DNA of 64,000 bases from RPQJ01 sp963778185 (GCA_963778185.1 CAVZTF010000003.1:1922001-1986000), one strand, 5' to 3'; counted from the stretch's first letter, positions 34,374-44,135 are shown. Numbers and translations: made by a program. Notes: a model not told the origin generated them from the letters alone.

Positions 34374-35111
34374 TCAGGCCGCCTGCTTGGCGCGGCTGCG
34401 ATGGTGGTCCATCGACGACGGGACGCGCGCGCCGGTGGTGAGGTAGGCGAGCATGTCCTCGGCGAAGGCGTGGAAGCTCGCGATGATCACGCGGTTGTTG
34501 CGCACGAGCAGGTTGTAGCCGAGCACGGCCGGCACCGCGACGGCGAGGCCGAGCGCCGTCATGATCAGCGCTTCGCCGACCGGGCCCGCGACCTGGTCGA
34601 GGGACGTCTCGCCGGTCGCGCCGATCCGCACCAGCGCGTGGAAGATTCCCCACACCGTGCCGAACAGGCCGACGAACGGGGCGGTGCTGCCCACGGTCGC
34701 CAGGAAGGTCAGGCCCGTCTCCAGCCGCTCCGTCTCGCGATTGATCGACGCGCGCAGCGAGCGGTCGAGGAATTCCGCGCGGTGCAGGGTGCCGGCGAGT
34801 CGATCCTCGGTGAGCTGGTCGTGGTGCTCCATCGCGAACTCCGCGTCGAGCGCGATCTTCGAGAAGGGCTCCCAGGTCGGCTGCTGCTCGAGGTAGGGAA
34901 TCGCCGCCTCGGACGGGGTCTTCCAGAACGACGTCACCACGTGGTTCGAGCGCGTGCGGATGCGCACGACGCGCAGGAACTTGAGGATGATGAAGTACCA
35001 GGAGACGATCGACATGACCACCAGCAGCCCGAAGACGAAGATGCCGACGGCATCGGTCGTGCGCAGGAAGTTGGCGAAACTCATGGTCGTCAGGGCTTCG
35101 GTGGGATGCAT
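34374..35111 (-). CDS. exbB: ExbB/TolQ/MotA-family proton channel protein
   Basis: Pentameric inner-membrane channel subunit of the TonB system, 245 residues with three transmembrane helices: VGIFVFGLLVVMSIVSWYFI, the APFVGLFGTVWGIFHAL segment and EALIMTALGLAVAVPAVLGYN. The second and third helices carry the family signature. An AAAGGAC site precedes the ATG at 35111. The location between tonB and exbD makes ExbB the better name than TolQ. Confidence 0.92.
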   Translation of the reverse strand: MHPTEALTTMSFANFLRTTDAVGIFVFGLLVVMSIVSWYFIILKFLRVVRIRTRSNHVVTSFWKTPSEAAIPYLEQQPTWEPFSKIALDAEFAMEHHDQLTEDRLAGTLHRAEFLDRSLRASINRETERLETGLTFLATVGSTAPFVGLFGTVWGIFHALVRIGATGETSLDQVAGPVGEALIMTALGLAVAVPAVLGYNLLVRNNRVIIASFHAFAEDMLAYLTTGARVPSSMDHHRSRAKQAA

Positions 35112-35124
35112 GGTTTGCGTCCTT

Positions 35125-35841
35125 TCAATCGATCAATGTGAATGCGACCGGCACGATGACCCACGCGCGGATGGGCAGGCCGTTACGGGTGGCGGGGTTG
35201 AACTCCCATTCCTTGATGGCTTCCATCGCGGCACGGTCGAGGGCCGATTCGCCGCTCGACTTGCTGAGCGTGATCTCCTGCGGCTTGCCGTTCTCCCCGA
35301 CGAGCACCCGCACCTTGACCACGCCCTCGATACCCATGCGCAGGCAGCGCGGCGGGTACACCGGCGCCTGCATGCGGCGCAGGCTCAGGTTCTCGACGAC
35401 GGGCGGCTCGTGCGCGCGCGACGAATCGAGCGCCGTTCCGCCCACCACCGCGTCGGGCGGGCTCGGCGGTCCGGGCTCGCCTTCGAGCAGCTCGTCGCCG
35501 ATCTCGTACTTCTTGACCTGCGTGTCCGGCGGCACGGGGTCCGTGACGGGCGTGTCGACCAGGATCGGCACGGGTCGCGTCTTGCGGGGCCTCTCGTCCT
35601 GCGTCGGGTCGGCGGCTGATGGCGCTGGCTCGGGCTCAGGCGCGAGTGCCGGCGGCAGCTTCGGCGGTGGCAATCGCTCGAGCGAGATCTGGAAGACCGG
35701 CGGCAGGTCGCCCTTCATCGCGACCGTCGGGTTCGCAAACAGCCCGCCGATGCCCGCCCCGTGCAAGGCGGTCACCGCCAGCAATACGCTCGCCGCGCCC
35801 CAGGTCAGGCGTTCGTCGTGGACGTAGCGGTCGATTTTCAT
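35125..35841 (-). CDS. tonB: TonB energy transducer
   Basis: A 238-residue periplasm-spanning protein. An N-terminal membrane anchor (residues ~13-35) is followed by a Pro/Glu-rich spacer (PPPKLPPALAPEPEPAP) and the C-terminal TonB domain (PVYPPRCLRMGIEGVVKVRVLVGENGKPQEI ... AIKEWEFNPATRNG in outline). It delivers proton-motive energy to TonB-dependent outer-membrane receptors. First gene of a leftward tonB-exbB-exbD-ykvA cluster. No obvious Fur box was found in the 230 bp upstream. Confidence 0.92.
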   Translation of the reverse strand: MKIDRYVHDERLTWGAASVLLAVTALHGAGIGGLFANPTVAMKGDLPPVFQISLERLPPPKLPPALAPEPEPAPSAADPTQDERPRKTRPVPILVDTPVTDPVPPDTQVKKYEIGDELLEGEPGPPSPPDAVVGGTALDSSRAHEPPVVENLSLRRMQAPVYPPRCLRMGIEGVVKVRVLVGENGKPQEITLSKSSGESALDRAAMEAIKEWEFNPATRNGLPIRAWVIVPVAFTLID

Positions 35842-36071
35842 GAGCTTCGCGAGGGGACGATCGGGCTCGCGGCCAGACGCCGCGCGGCCGGGGGTTCGTC
35901 GGCCTCAGAATCTAGCGCAATCCTGCTCGCCGCGCGCCGCTGGGCACCGGCGACAAATACCTAATTCCGCAGGGAATTTCCCTCAGCAGACCGCTGCGCG
36001 CTGCGGGCCGGCCCCGGCCTCGCGACGGGTCGACGACAGCTTGCGGTAAGCTCCTGCAAACGCCGCGAGGG

Positions 36072-36785
36072 GTGCCGGTGGCCGTGACGGATCCGTTGTT
36101 CCAGCAGGATGCCTACCTGCGCCGCTGCCAGGCGCGGGTCGTCGAGGTGCTGCCGGCGGGCGTGGTACTCGACCGTACCGTGTTCTATCCCCTCGGCGGC
36201 GGACAGCCCGGCGACACCGGTTGGCTGCGCGCGGGCGACGGCCGGGACTGGCGAGTCGTGGATGCGCGCAAGGCCGAGGGGGGTCGCATCCTGCACCAGG
36301 TCGAGGCGGGAATTGCGTCGCCGGCGGTCGGCGATGGCGTCGAGGCGGTGATCGACTGGGAGCGCCGCCACGCCCACATGCGCATGCACACCTGCCTGCA
36401 CCTGGTCGGATCGGTGCTGCGTTTCGGCGTGACCGGCGGGCAGATTGCGGCGGACCGCGGCCGTCTCGATTTCGACACCCCGGAAGACATCGACAAGGAA
36501 CGTGTCACCGCGGCGGTGAATGCGCTCATCGGCGCCAATCACCCCGTCCAGTCGCAGTGGATCACCGACGAGGAACTCGACCGCCAGCCACAGCTCGTGC
36601 GGACCCTGTCCGTGCAGCCTCCCAGGGGCGCCGGGCGCATCCGCCTGCTCGAAATCCCGGGCGTGGACCTGCAGCCCTGCGGCGGGACGCACGTTGCCGC
36701 CACGGGCGAAATCGGCCCCGTGGTCATTGCCAAGGTCGAGAACAAGGGCCGGCACAACAGGCGCGTGTACGTCGCGTTCGCGTGA
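36072..36785 (+). CDS. alaX: Free-standing alanyl-tRNA editing protein AlaX
   Basis: Hydrolyses mischarged tRNA-Ala (for example seryl-tRNA-Ala) in trans. The 237-residue protein holds both zinc-binding motifs of the editing domain: HTCLH (H106, H110) and CGGTH (C203, H207). The TVFYPLGGGQPGDTG loop is also conserved. The start is GTG at 36072 or 36078; neither has a clear ribosome binding site. It does not carry an aminoacylation domain. Confidence 0.88.
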   Translation: MPVAVTDPLFQQDAYLRRCQARVVEVLPAGVVLDRTVFYPLGGGQPGDTGWLRAGDGRDWRVVDARKAEGGRILHQVEAGIASPAVGDGVEAVIDWERRHAHMRMHTCLHLVGSVLRFGVTGGQIAADRGRLDFDTPEDIDKERVTAAVNALIGANHPVQSQWITDEELDRQPQLVRTLSVQPPRGAGRIRLLEIPGVDLQPCGGTHVAATGEIGPVVIAKVENKGRHNRRVYVAFA

Positions 36786-36826
36786 CCGCACCGTGAGATG
36801 ATGGCGGCCGGCGCAGGAGGCAACGC

Positions 36827-38761
36827 TTGTTCCGCTATTTCGAGAAACGGGTCGATCCCTACCCGGACGCCGAGCCGCAACCGCCGCCCCGGGAGTTCTT
36901 CCGCTTCCTCTGGGCGTGCTCGGAAGGGATGCGGCCGTTCCTGCTCGGCCTGACGCTCTGCACGGCGGTCATCGGCGCCTTCGAGGCCGCGCTCTTCGCA
37001 ATGCTCGGGCGCGTCGTGGACTGGCTCGCGGCCGTCGAACCCGCGCGCCTGTGGGCCGAGGAGCGCAGGAGCCTGCTGCTGCTCGCGGCGATCCTTGCCG
37101 CGAGCCCGGTGGTCGTCGCGCTCGCGACGGTGATCAAGCACCAGGCGCTCGCGGCCAACTTCCCGATGCGCCTGCGCTGGAACTTCCACCGCCTGCTGCT
37201 CGGTCAGAGCATGAGCTTCTACCAGGACGAGTTCGCCGGCCGCATCGCCACCAAGGTGATGCAGACCTCGCTCGCCGTACGTGACACGTGGATGATCGTC
37301 GCGGACATCATGGTGTTCGTGATCATCTACTTCGTCACGATGGTGAGCGTGGTCGGCGGGTTCGACGCCTGGATCCTGGTGCCATTCCTCGGCTGGCTGG
37401 CGCTCTATTCGGCCGCGCTCGGATTCTTCGTGCCGCGGCTCGGCAAGGTGGCGGCACAGCAGGCCGATGCGCGTTCGCTCATGACCGGACGCGTCACCGA
37501 CGCCTACACGAACATCGCGACGGTCAAGCTCTTCTCGCACGCGGGACGCGAGGCGGCGTTCGCGCGCGCCGCCATGCAGGAATTCATGCAGACGGCGTAT
37601 GCGCAGATGCGACTGGTGAGCGGGTTCGAGGTCGTCAACCACGTGCTCAGCATGTCGCTGATCGCGGGTACCGCGGGACTCACGCTGTGGCTCTGGACGC
37701 GCGGGGAAGTCGGCATCGGCGCGGTCGCGGCGGCCACCGCGATGGCGCTGCGCCTGAACGGCATCTCGCACTGGATCATGTGGGAGTTCGCGTCGCTCTT
37801 CGAGCACGTCGGCACGGTGCGCGACGGCATCAACACGCTGGCGCGGCCGCTCGCCATCGTGGACCGCCCGGGGGCGCGTCCGCTCGTGGTGTCGCGCGGC
37901 GAGATCCGCTTCGAGCACGTGCGCTTCGGCTACGGCGGGGAGCGCAGGGTGGTAGACGACCTGGCGCTCGTGATCCGGCCGGGCGAGAAGATCGGGCTGG
38001 TGGGGCGCTCCGGCGCCGGCAAGAGCACGGTCGTCAACCTGCTGCTGCGCTTCTACGACGTGGAGGCCGGCCGCATCCTGATCGACGGCCAGGACATCGC
38101 CGGGGTGACGCAGGACAGCCTGCGCGCGCAGATCGGCATGGTCACGCAGGATACCTCGCTGCTGCACCGCTCGGTGCGCGACAACATCCTCTACGGCCGG
38201 CCCGATGCCAACGACGAGCAGATGGTGGCAGCGGCCCGTCGCGCCGAAGCGCACGAGTTCATCCTCGGGCTGGGCGACCCCGCCGGTCGCCGCGCCTACG
38301 ACGCCCACGTCGGCGAGCGCGGCGTGAAACTGAGTGGCGGGCAGCGCCAGCGCGTGGCGATCGCGCGCGTGATGCTGAAGGACGCGCCCATCCTGTTGCT
38401 CGACGAGGCGACGAGCGCGCTCGACAGCGAGGTCGAGACCGCGATCCAGCAAAGCCTGTACCGCCTGATGGAAGGCAAGACGGTGGTGGCCATTGCGCAC
38501 CGCCTGTCGACCATCGCCGCGATGGACCGCCTGGTCGTGATGGATCGGGGCCGCATCGTGGAAGAGGGCGACCACGCGTCGCTGCTCGCGCTCGGTGGCC
38601 TCTATGCGCGCCTCTGGGCGCACCAGAGCGGCGGGTTCCTCGGCGAGCAAGTCGGCGACGAAGAAGCGGCTCCGCTGCCCGGGGCGGCGGACGAGCCCGG
38701 AACCGGTCAGGAGTCGGTCGTGCCGGGCATCGAGCGTGTCCGCCGCGATGCAACCGGTTGA
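36827..38761 (+). CDS. ABC exporter, fused permease and ATPase
   Basis: A 644-residue half transporter. Six membrane helices span roughly residues 30-330. The ATPase has Walker A GRSGAGKST (393-401), signature LSGGQRQRVAIARVM (from 502), Walker B ILLLDEATSALD (from 522) and the switch histidine in AIAHRLSTI. It belongs to the MsbA/MDR-like exporters; substrate unknown. A TTG start at 36827 is chosen because AGGAGG lies 6 bp upstream and the conserved N-terminus begins directly after it. Confidence 0.9.
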   Translation: MFRYFEKRVDPYPDAEPQPPPREFFRFLWACSEGMRPFLLGLTLCTAVIGAFEAALFAMLGRVVDWLAAVEPARLWAEERRSLLLLAAILAASPVVVALATVIKHQALAANFPMRLRWNFHRLLLGQSMSFYQDEFAGRIATKVMQTSLAVRDTWMIVADIMVFVIIYFVTMVSVVGGFDAWILVPFLGWLALYSAALGFFVPRLGKVAAQQADARSLMTGRVTDAYTNIATVKLFSHAGREAAFARAAMQEFMQTAYAQMRLVSGFEVVNHVLSMSLIAGTAGLTLWLWTRGEVGIGAVAAATAMALRLNGISHWIMWEFASLFEHVGTVRDGINTLARPLAIVDRPGARPLVVSRGEIRFEHVRFGYGGERRVVDDLALVIRPGEKIGLVGRSGAGKSTVVNLLLRFYDVEAGRILIDGQDIAGVTQDSLRAQIGMVTQDTSLLHRSVRDNILYGRPDANDEQMVAAARRAEAHEFILGLGDPAGRRAYDAHVGERGVKLSGGQRQRVAIARVMLKDAPILLLDEATSALDSEVETAIQQSLYRLMEGKTVVAIAHRLSTIAAMDRLVVMDRGRIVEEGDHASLLALGGLYARLWAHQSGGFLGEQVGDEEAAPLPGAADEPGTGQESVVPGIERVRRDATG

Positions 38762-38788
38762 GGCTCCGGGCTCCCCGCACGGCGGGGG

Positions 38789-38911
38789 TCAGGCGATCGC
38801 CTGGACGCCCAGGCCTGCGTGCACGAGCAGGCCCGCCAGCGCGGCCGCGAGCACTACCAGCGCCGAGAAGACGTAGCGGGTGTATCGATCCGTCCTGTTG
38901 TGCTTCGACAT
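38789..38911 (-). CDS. Small single-pass membrane protein
   Basis: A 40-residue protein that starts MSKHNRTDRYTRY and has one membrane helix (VFSALVVLAAALAGLLVHAG). The ATG at 38911 has a strong GGAGGAG ribosome binding site 9 bp upstream, which argues for translation. It has a positively charged N-terminus, so is probably oriented N-in. No family recognised. Convergent with the ABC exporter. Confidence 0.6.
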   Translation of the reverse strand: MSKHNRTDRYTRYVFSALVVLAAALAGLLVHAGLGVQAIA

Positions 38912-39065
38912 TCTTGCTTCTCCTCCGTTGCGTTGGAGGCATTCTGCAGAGCTCTTGCGCGTCGCACCTGAGGCAACGGCCTCAATTGGCGGCTCCGGGT
39001 CCCGGGATATTTGTCCCGGCGGGCCTCGTGTAACCTTGGCCGCAGCCAGCGGCGCGGACCGGCAA

Positions 39066-40136
39066 ATGGACCAGACGATTCGTTTCACCAAGAGCAGCGA
39101 CGGAGTGCGTCTCGCGTACGCGCAGTCCGGAACGGGCGAGCCCATCGTCAAGGCCGCGAACTGGCTCTCCCACCTCGAGGTCGACTGGCAGAGCCCGGTC
39201 TGGCGCCACTGGTTCAGGTTCCTGTCGTCCCGGCACACGCTGCTGCGTTACGACGCGCGTGGCTGCGGGCTGTCGGACTGGTCGGTGACCGACCTGTCGC
39301 TGGATGCGCAGGTCGCCGATCTCGAGGCGGTGGTTGCGGCAGCCGCGGTCGACCGGTTTGCGCTGCTCGGGATTTCCCAGGGCGGTTCCGTCGCGATCGA
39401 ATACGCGTGCCGGCACCCCGAGCGGGTTTCGAAGCTCGTGCTGTTCGGCGCGTTCCCGTATGGCTGGTACAAGGCCGGCCCGACGACGGCGCAACAGGCG
39501 CGCTCGTTGTTCGGGTTGATCGAGAGCGGCTGGGGGCAGGAGAACCCTGCCTTCCGGCAGGTGTTCACGTCGATCTTCATCCCCGGCGCCAGTCCGGAGC
39601 AGGAGAGGTGGTTCGACGATCTCATGCGTGTGACGAGCAAGCCCGCGATCGCGGCCAGCATCCTGCACGCCTACGGTGACGTCGATATCCGGCACCGGCT
39701 CGCCGATGTCGCGGCGCCCACGCTGGTCGTGCATTGCCGGCACGATGCCGCCATCCCCTTCAGGCTGGGCCGCGAGCTGGCAACCGGCATCCCGGGCGCG
39801 CGGTTCGTCGAACTCGACAGTCGCAATCACGTGCTGCTCGAGGACGAACCCGCCTGGGCGCGATTCTGCGCGGTCGTCAACGAATTCCTGGGCATTGCGA
39901 ACGCAGGCACCCCGGGGCCGCGTGCGTCGAGCCCGGCCGTATTTGCGTCACTGACTGCGCGCGAGCGCAAGGTGCTGGCGCAGGTCGCCAGGGGCCTCGC
40001 CAATGCCGAGATCGCAAGCGCGCTGTTCATCAGCGAGAAGACGGTGCGCAACCATCTCACCAGCATATTCGGCAAGCTGGGAGTCGACTCGCGCGCCCGG
40101 GCGATCGTGATGGCGAGGGACGGCGGGTTCGATTGA
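39066..40136 (+). CDS. Alpha/beta-hydrolase fused to a C-terminal LuxR-type HTH
   Basis: A 356-residue fusion. Residues ~1-275 are an alpha/beta hydrolase with nucleophile elbow GISQG (Ser104), a catalytic-acid segment HCRHDAAIPF and the histidine in SRNHVLLEDEP. Residues ~296-352 are a LuxR/FixJ HTH (LTARERKVLAQVARGLANAEIA ... SEKTVRNHLTSIFGKLG in outline). The hydrolase triad looks complete, so it may be an enzyme, a ligand sensor, or both. No receiver domain is present. Its targets are unknown. Confidence 0.85.
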   Translation: MDQTIRFTKSSDGVRLAYAQSGTGEPIVKAANWLSHLEVDWQSPVWRHWFRFLSSRHTLLRYDARGCGLSDWSVTDLSLDAQVADLEAVVAAAAVDRFALLGISQGGSVAIEYACRHPERVSKLVLFGAFPYGWYKAGPTTAQQARSLFGLIESGWGQENPAFRQVFTSIFIPGASPEQERWFDDLMRVTSKPAIAASILHAYGDVDIRHRLADVAAPTLVVHCRHDAAIPFRLGRELATGIPGARFVELDSRNHVLLEDEPAWARFCAVVNEFLGIANAGTPGPRASSPAVFASLTARERKVLAQVARGLANAEIASALFISEKTVRNHLTSIFGKLGVDSRARAIVMARDGGFD

Positions 40137-40158
40137 CCTGACGGCCCGCCGGCGCCCC

Positions 40159-41463
40159 TCAGCCGAGCGCCTGCTCGAGGTCCGCGACGAGGTCGTCGGG
40201 GTGCTCGATCCCGACGGACAGCCGCACCATCGCGTCGGTGACGCCCAGCCGGTCGCGGGTCTCCTTCGGCACGCCGGAGTGCGTCGTGGACGCCGGGTGC
40301 GATATCAGCGACTCGGTGCCGCCGAGGCTCACGGCCAGCTTGATGACCTGCAGCCCGTCCAGGAACCGGAAAGCCTCCGCCTCGCCACCCTTGACGTGGA
40401 AGGCGAAGGTCGAGCCCGCGCTGCCGCACTGGCGCTGGAAGACGGCGTGCCGTGGATCGTCCTCGCGCAGGAACCCGAGGTAATTGACCGACTCGACCTT
40501 CGGGTGCTTCGCCAGGTACTGCGCCACGATGGCGGCGTTCTCCGCCGCCTTGTTCATGCGCAGCGACAGCGTCTCCATCGAGCGCATGATCATCCATGCC
40601 GAGTTGGGGTCCAGTTGCGAGCCCATGGCGCTGCGCAGCAGGCGCACGGGCTTCACGATGGCCTTGGAGCCTACGATGCCGCCCGCGACGAGGTCGGAGT
40701 GTCCGCCGACGTACTTCGTGAGCGAATACATGACGATGTCCGCGCCGTGCTCGAGCGGCCGCTGGAACACCGGGCCGAGGAAGGTGTTGTCGACGGCGAG
40801 CGGCGGGCGCGGCCCGCCCTGCTCGCGCGCCAGCCATTCGGAGGCTTCGCGCATCAGGCGCAGGTCCACCAGGCTGTTGGTCGGATTGGCCGGCGTCTCG
40901 GTCACGATCAGTCCCACGCGTCCGCCCCGCTCCCTTGCGATCGACAGCGCGCGCGTCGTCGCGCCCATCACTGCTTCACGATCGCAGGCGTCCGCGACGC
41001 CCACCGAGCGGATGCCGAAGTTGGGCAGCGTCTTCTCGATCAGCGTCTCGGTGCCGCCGTACAGCGGCTGGCTGATCAGCACCACGTCGTTCGGGCGCAG
41101 GTAGGTCCAGAGCGTCGTGGCGATGGCCGACATGCCACTCGAGAAAACGAGTCCGGCTTCGCCGCCTTCCCACAGCGCGAGGCGGTCCTCCAGCACCTCG
41201 AGGTTCGGGTTGTTGAAGCGCGAGTAGACGAGGCCCGCGGCCTCGCCCGGGGGCGGCTCCTTGCGACCGGACGTGTAGTCGAAGAAGTCCTTGCCGTCCT
41301 GTGCGCTCTTGAAGACGAAGGTGGACGTGAGGAAGACCGGCGGCTTGAGCGAACCCTCGGAAAGCCGCGCGTCGTAGCCGTAGCCCATCATCTGGGTCTC
41401 GGGCCGCAGCAGGCGGTTGCCGATCCTGCGCTTGTGGTAGCTGTCGTATGCCATCGGAGCCAT
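40159..41463 (-). CDS. Cystathionine gamma-synthase / methionine gamma-lyase family PLP enzyme
   Basis: A 434-residue Cys/Met-metabolism enzyme. The PLP lysine is K250 in YSLTKYVGGHSD; SSGMSAIATTL and TETPANPTNSL are family motifs. The N-terminus (YDSYHKRRIGNRLLRPETQMM in outline) marks a distinct subgroup annotated generally as cystathionine gamma-synthase family. Whether it synthesises cystathionine or degrades methionine cannot be told. An insertion (TSGRKEPPPGEAAGL) precedes the conserved YSRFNNPN. Confidence 0.85.
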   Translation of the reverse strand: MAPMAYDSYHKRRIGNRLLRPETQMMGYGYDARLSEGSLKPPVFLTSTFVFKSAQDGKDFFDYTSGRKEPPPGEAAGLVYSRFNNPNLEVLEDRLALWEGGEAGLVFSSGMSAIATTLWTYLRPNDVVLISQPLYGGTETLIEKTLPNFGIRSVGVADACDREAVMGATTRALSIARERGGRVGLIVTETPANPTNSLVDLRLMREASEWLAREQGGPRPPLAVDNTFLGPVFQRPLEHGADIVMYSLTKYVGGHSDLVAGGIVGSKAIVKPVRLLRSAMGSQLDPNSAWMIMRSMETLSLRMNKAAENAAIVAQYLAKHPKVESVNYLGFLREDDPRHAVFQRQCGSAGSTFAFHVKGGEAEAFRFLDGLQVIKLAVSLGGTESLISHPASTTHSGVPKETRDRLGVTDAMVRLSVGIEHPDDLVADLEQALG

Positions 41464-41662
41464 TCCCCGTCGAGGTTAGTGCCGCGCAGTCTACGGCAGG
41501 CCGGTGCGCCGCACATTGCAGCCGCCGCCACCGTCCGCCGGCTGCACTGGCCTCCCAGCCCGAACAGGTCTCGCGGCCGTGTCTTGATTGCCCGCTCCAC
41601 TCACGAGTATATGTACCGGCTACCGACAGGGCGGGTGGCCGGACCAAGGCCAGTGAGCGCCG

Positions 41663-42793
41663 ATGGGAGCAAAAGAGCAGTTCACGGCCCTGCTGCAGGC
41701 CGCAAACATCGGGATCGGCGGCGCCGAGCCCTGGGACATTCGTGTGCTCGACGACCGGCTCTTCGAGCGCGTACTCGCGGGCGGGTCGCTGGCGGCGGGA
41801 GAGGCTTACATGGACGGCTGGTGGGAAGCCGACCGCCTGGACGAGTTCTTCGCGCACGCACATCGCGCGCAGCTCGATCGCAAGCTCGCGACCGCGACCC
41901 TGGTCGCCCGGGCGGCACTCGCCAGGATCGGCAACCTGCAGGGACGCAGGCTGTCGCTGCGCGTAGCGCAGCAGCACTACGATATTTCGAACGACCTCTA
42001 CGCGGCGATGCTCGGCGAAACGATGCAGTACACCTGCGCGTACTACGGCCCGGACGGCGCCGAACGGACGCTCGACGAGGCGCAGTATCGCAAGCTGGAG
42101 CTGATTGCCGCGAAGCTCGCCCTGCGGCCCGGCATGAAGGTGCTCGAGCTCGGCAGCGGCTATGGCGGGCTCGCGCGTCACCTCGCGCAGCGCCATGGCT
42201 GCAGCGTCGTCAGCTACAACATCAGCCGTGAGCAGGTCGCCTTCGCGAGCGACTGGTGCCGCGGCCTGCCGGTCGAGTTCCGCCTGCAGGATTACCGCGA
42301 GGCGGCGGCGGACCCGGCGTTCTACGACCGCGTGGTGAGCATCGGGCTCATGGAGCACGTCGGGCCGAAGAACTACCGTCGTTTCTTCGAGATCGCAGCG
42401 GAACGGCTGGCGCCAGGGGGGCTCTTCCTGGTGCACACGATCGGCGGCAACGTCAGCAAGCCGACGGCCGATCCCTGGATCGACAGGTACATCTTCCCCG
42501 GCGGGGTGATCCCGTCCGAGAAGCAGATCACAGAGGCGAAGGAGGGGCTGTTCGTCCTCGAGGACTGGCACAACTTCGGCCCGGACTACGACCGCACGCT
42601 GCTCGCGTGGCACGAGAATTTCCTCGCGGCCTGGCCCGCGTTGCGCAAGGACCCGCAGCTCGACGAGCGCTTCTACCGGATGTGGCGCTATTACCTGAAC
42701 TCCACCGCCGGCGCGTTCCGCGCGCGGGCGCTCAACCTCTGGCAGTTGGTCCTGAGCCGCGGCGACGTCCCGCGCTACGGTCCCGTGCGCTGA
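41663..42793 (+). CDS. cfa: Cyclopropane-fatty-acyl-phospholipid synthase-like methyltransferase
   Basis: SAM-dependent enzyme of 376 residues acting on unsaturated phospholipid acyl chains. AQQHYDISNDLYAAML (from 102), CAYY (125-128), the SAM site VLELGSGYGGLARHLA (from 160) and IGLMEHVGPKNY are the expected Cfa blocks. It is separated by only 3 bp from an FAD oxidoreductase gene. That pairing recalls TmsB/TmsA enzymes that make 10-methyl branched fatty acids, so methylene transfer followed by reduction is an alternative to cyclopropanation. Confidence 0.88.
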   Translation: MGAKEQFTALLQAANIGIGGAEPWDIRVLDDRLFERVLAGGSLAAGEAYMDGWWEADRLDEFFAHAHRAQLDRKLATATLVARAALARIGNLQGRRLSLRVAQQHYDISNDLYAAMLGETMQYTCAYYGPDGAERTLDEAQYRKLELIAAKLALRPGMKVLELGSGYGGLARHLAQRHGCSVVSYNISREQVAFASDWCRGLPVEFRLQDYREAAADPAFYDRVVSIGLMEHVGPKNYRRFFEIAAERLAPGGLFLVHTIGGNVSKPTADPWIDRYIFPGGVIPSEKQITEAKEGLFVLEDWHNFGPDYDRTLLAWHENFLAAWPALRKDPQLDERFYRMWRYYLNSTAGAFRARALNLWQLVLSRGDVPRYGPVR

Positions 42794-42796
42794 GCA

Positions 42797-44135
42797 ATGC
42801 AGCGCGAGAACCTCGCGGAGCACCGCGCGCGGGTGGAGCGACTGGCCGCGGCACTCCGCTCGTCGACCGGGCCCGTCAGGTTGCGCAAGCGTACGAGCAA
42901 TCTCTTCCGGCCCCGCGAGCCCGCGGACCGCGTGCACCTCGATGGCACCACGCTGAACCACGTGATCGGGATCGACGCGGCAGGGCGCACGGCCGACGTC
43001 GAGGGGATGACGACGTATGCCGACCTCGTCGACGCGACGCTGCCGCACGGTCTTGCGCCCGCGGTCGTCCCGGAACTGAAGAGCATCACCGTCGGAGGCG
43101 CCACGACCGGGCTCGGTATCGAGTCGAGTGCGTTCCGCTACGGGCTGGTGCACGAGAACGTGAGGGAGTTCGACGTTCTGGTGGCCGACGGGCACGTGCT
43201 GCGCTGTTCGCCGACGGAGCACGCCGACCTGTATCGCGGCTTCCCGAATTCCTACGGCAGCCTCGGCTACGCGACGCGGCTCACGGTCGGCCTCATCCCG
43301 GTCACACCGTTCGTGCGGCTTGGTCACCAGCGCTATGCGGAGCCGGAGCGGTTTTTCGCCGCCGTCGGCGAGGAGTGCACGCAGCCGACGTGCGATTACC
43401 TCGACGGCGTGTTACTTCGGCCCGGGCGACTTCGTCCTGACACGGGCGACCCTGGTCGAGCACCTCCCTCACGGCGCGCGAGCAGGCGACTACACGTGGC
43501 TGCAGGAGTACTGGCGCAGCCTGCGCGCGCGAGTGGAGGACTACCTGACGATCCGGGATTATCTGTGGCGCTGGGACACGGACTGGTTCTGGTGCAGCCG
43601 GAACGTGGGCGCGCACCTGATGCCGGTGCGCCTGCTCGCGGGGCCGCGGCTCCTCTCGAGCGTCACCTACCAGAGAATCATGCGCGCGGCGCAGCACTAT
43701 CCGCTGAAGGCGCTCGAGCGCCTGCGGTCGCGCCGTGAGTCCGTGATCCAGGACGTCGACATCCCGCTCGCCAGCGCGGCGGGCTTCCTCGAGCAGTTCC
43801 ACGCCGAGGTCGGCATCACGCCCGTCTGGGTCTGTCCTTTCGTGGTCAGGACCGATCGTCACCCGCTGTACCGCCTGCGCACGGACACGGCGTACGTCAA
43901 TTTCGGCTTCTGGGACACGGTGCCGAGCCGGGAGCCCGATGGCCATTACAACGCGATCGTCGAGCGGCTGGTGGCGAGGCACGACGGCAAGAAGAGCCTG
44001 TACTCGCGCAGTACCTTCGACGAGCAGACGTTCTGGAGCATCTACGACCGGCGGTCCTACGACGAGCTGAAGCGGCAGTACGACCCGACCGGTCGCTTTC
44101 CCGGCCTGTACGAGAAGACCGTCGCACGCCGTTGA
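42797..44135 (+). pseudogene. FAD-binding (PCMH-type) oxidoreductase, interrupted by one frameshift
   Basis: The first frame (42797 to about 43410) holds the FAD-binding half: VHLDGTTLNHVIGID, VVPELKSITVGGATTGLGIES and NSYGSLGYATRLTVGL. A one-base shift within 43408-43416 moves the rest into the next frame, which continues FGPGDFVLTRATLV and ends ...RQYDPTGRFPGLYEKTV at 44135. Rejoined, the protein is about 445 residues and looks intact, DHCR24/TmsA-like. The 3-bp gap to cfa suggests co-translation. Young pseudogene or sequencing indel. Confidence 0.75.

Noticed and set aside
35842..36071. Fur box or other iron-responsive operator upstream of tonB
   Set aside because: No match to the 19-bp Fur palindrome; only a short GGGAATTTCCC-like dyad was seen, which is not diagnostic.
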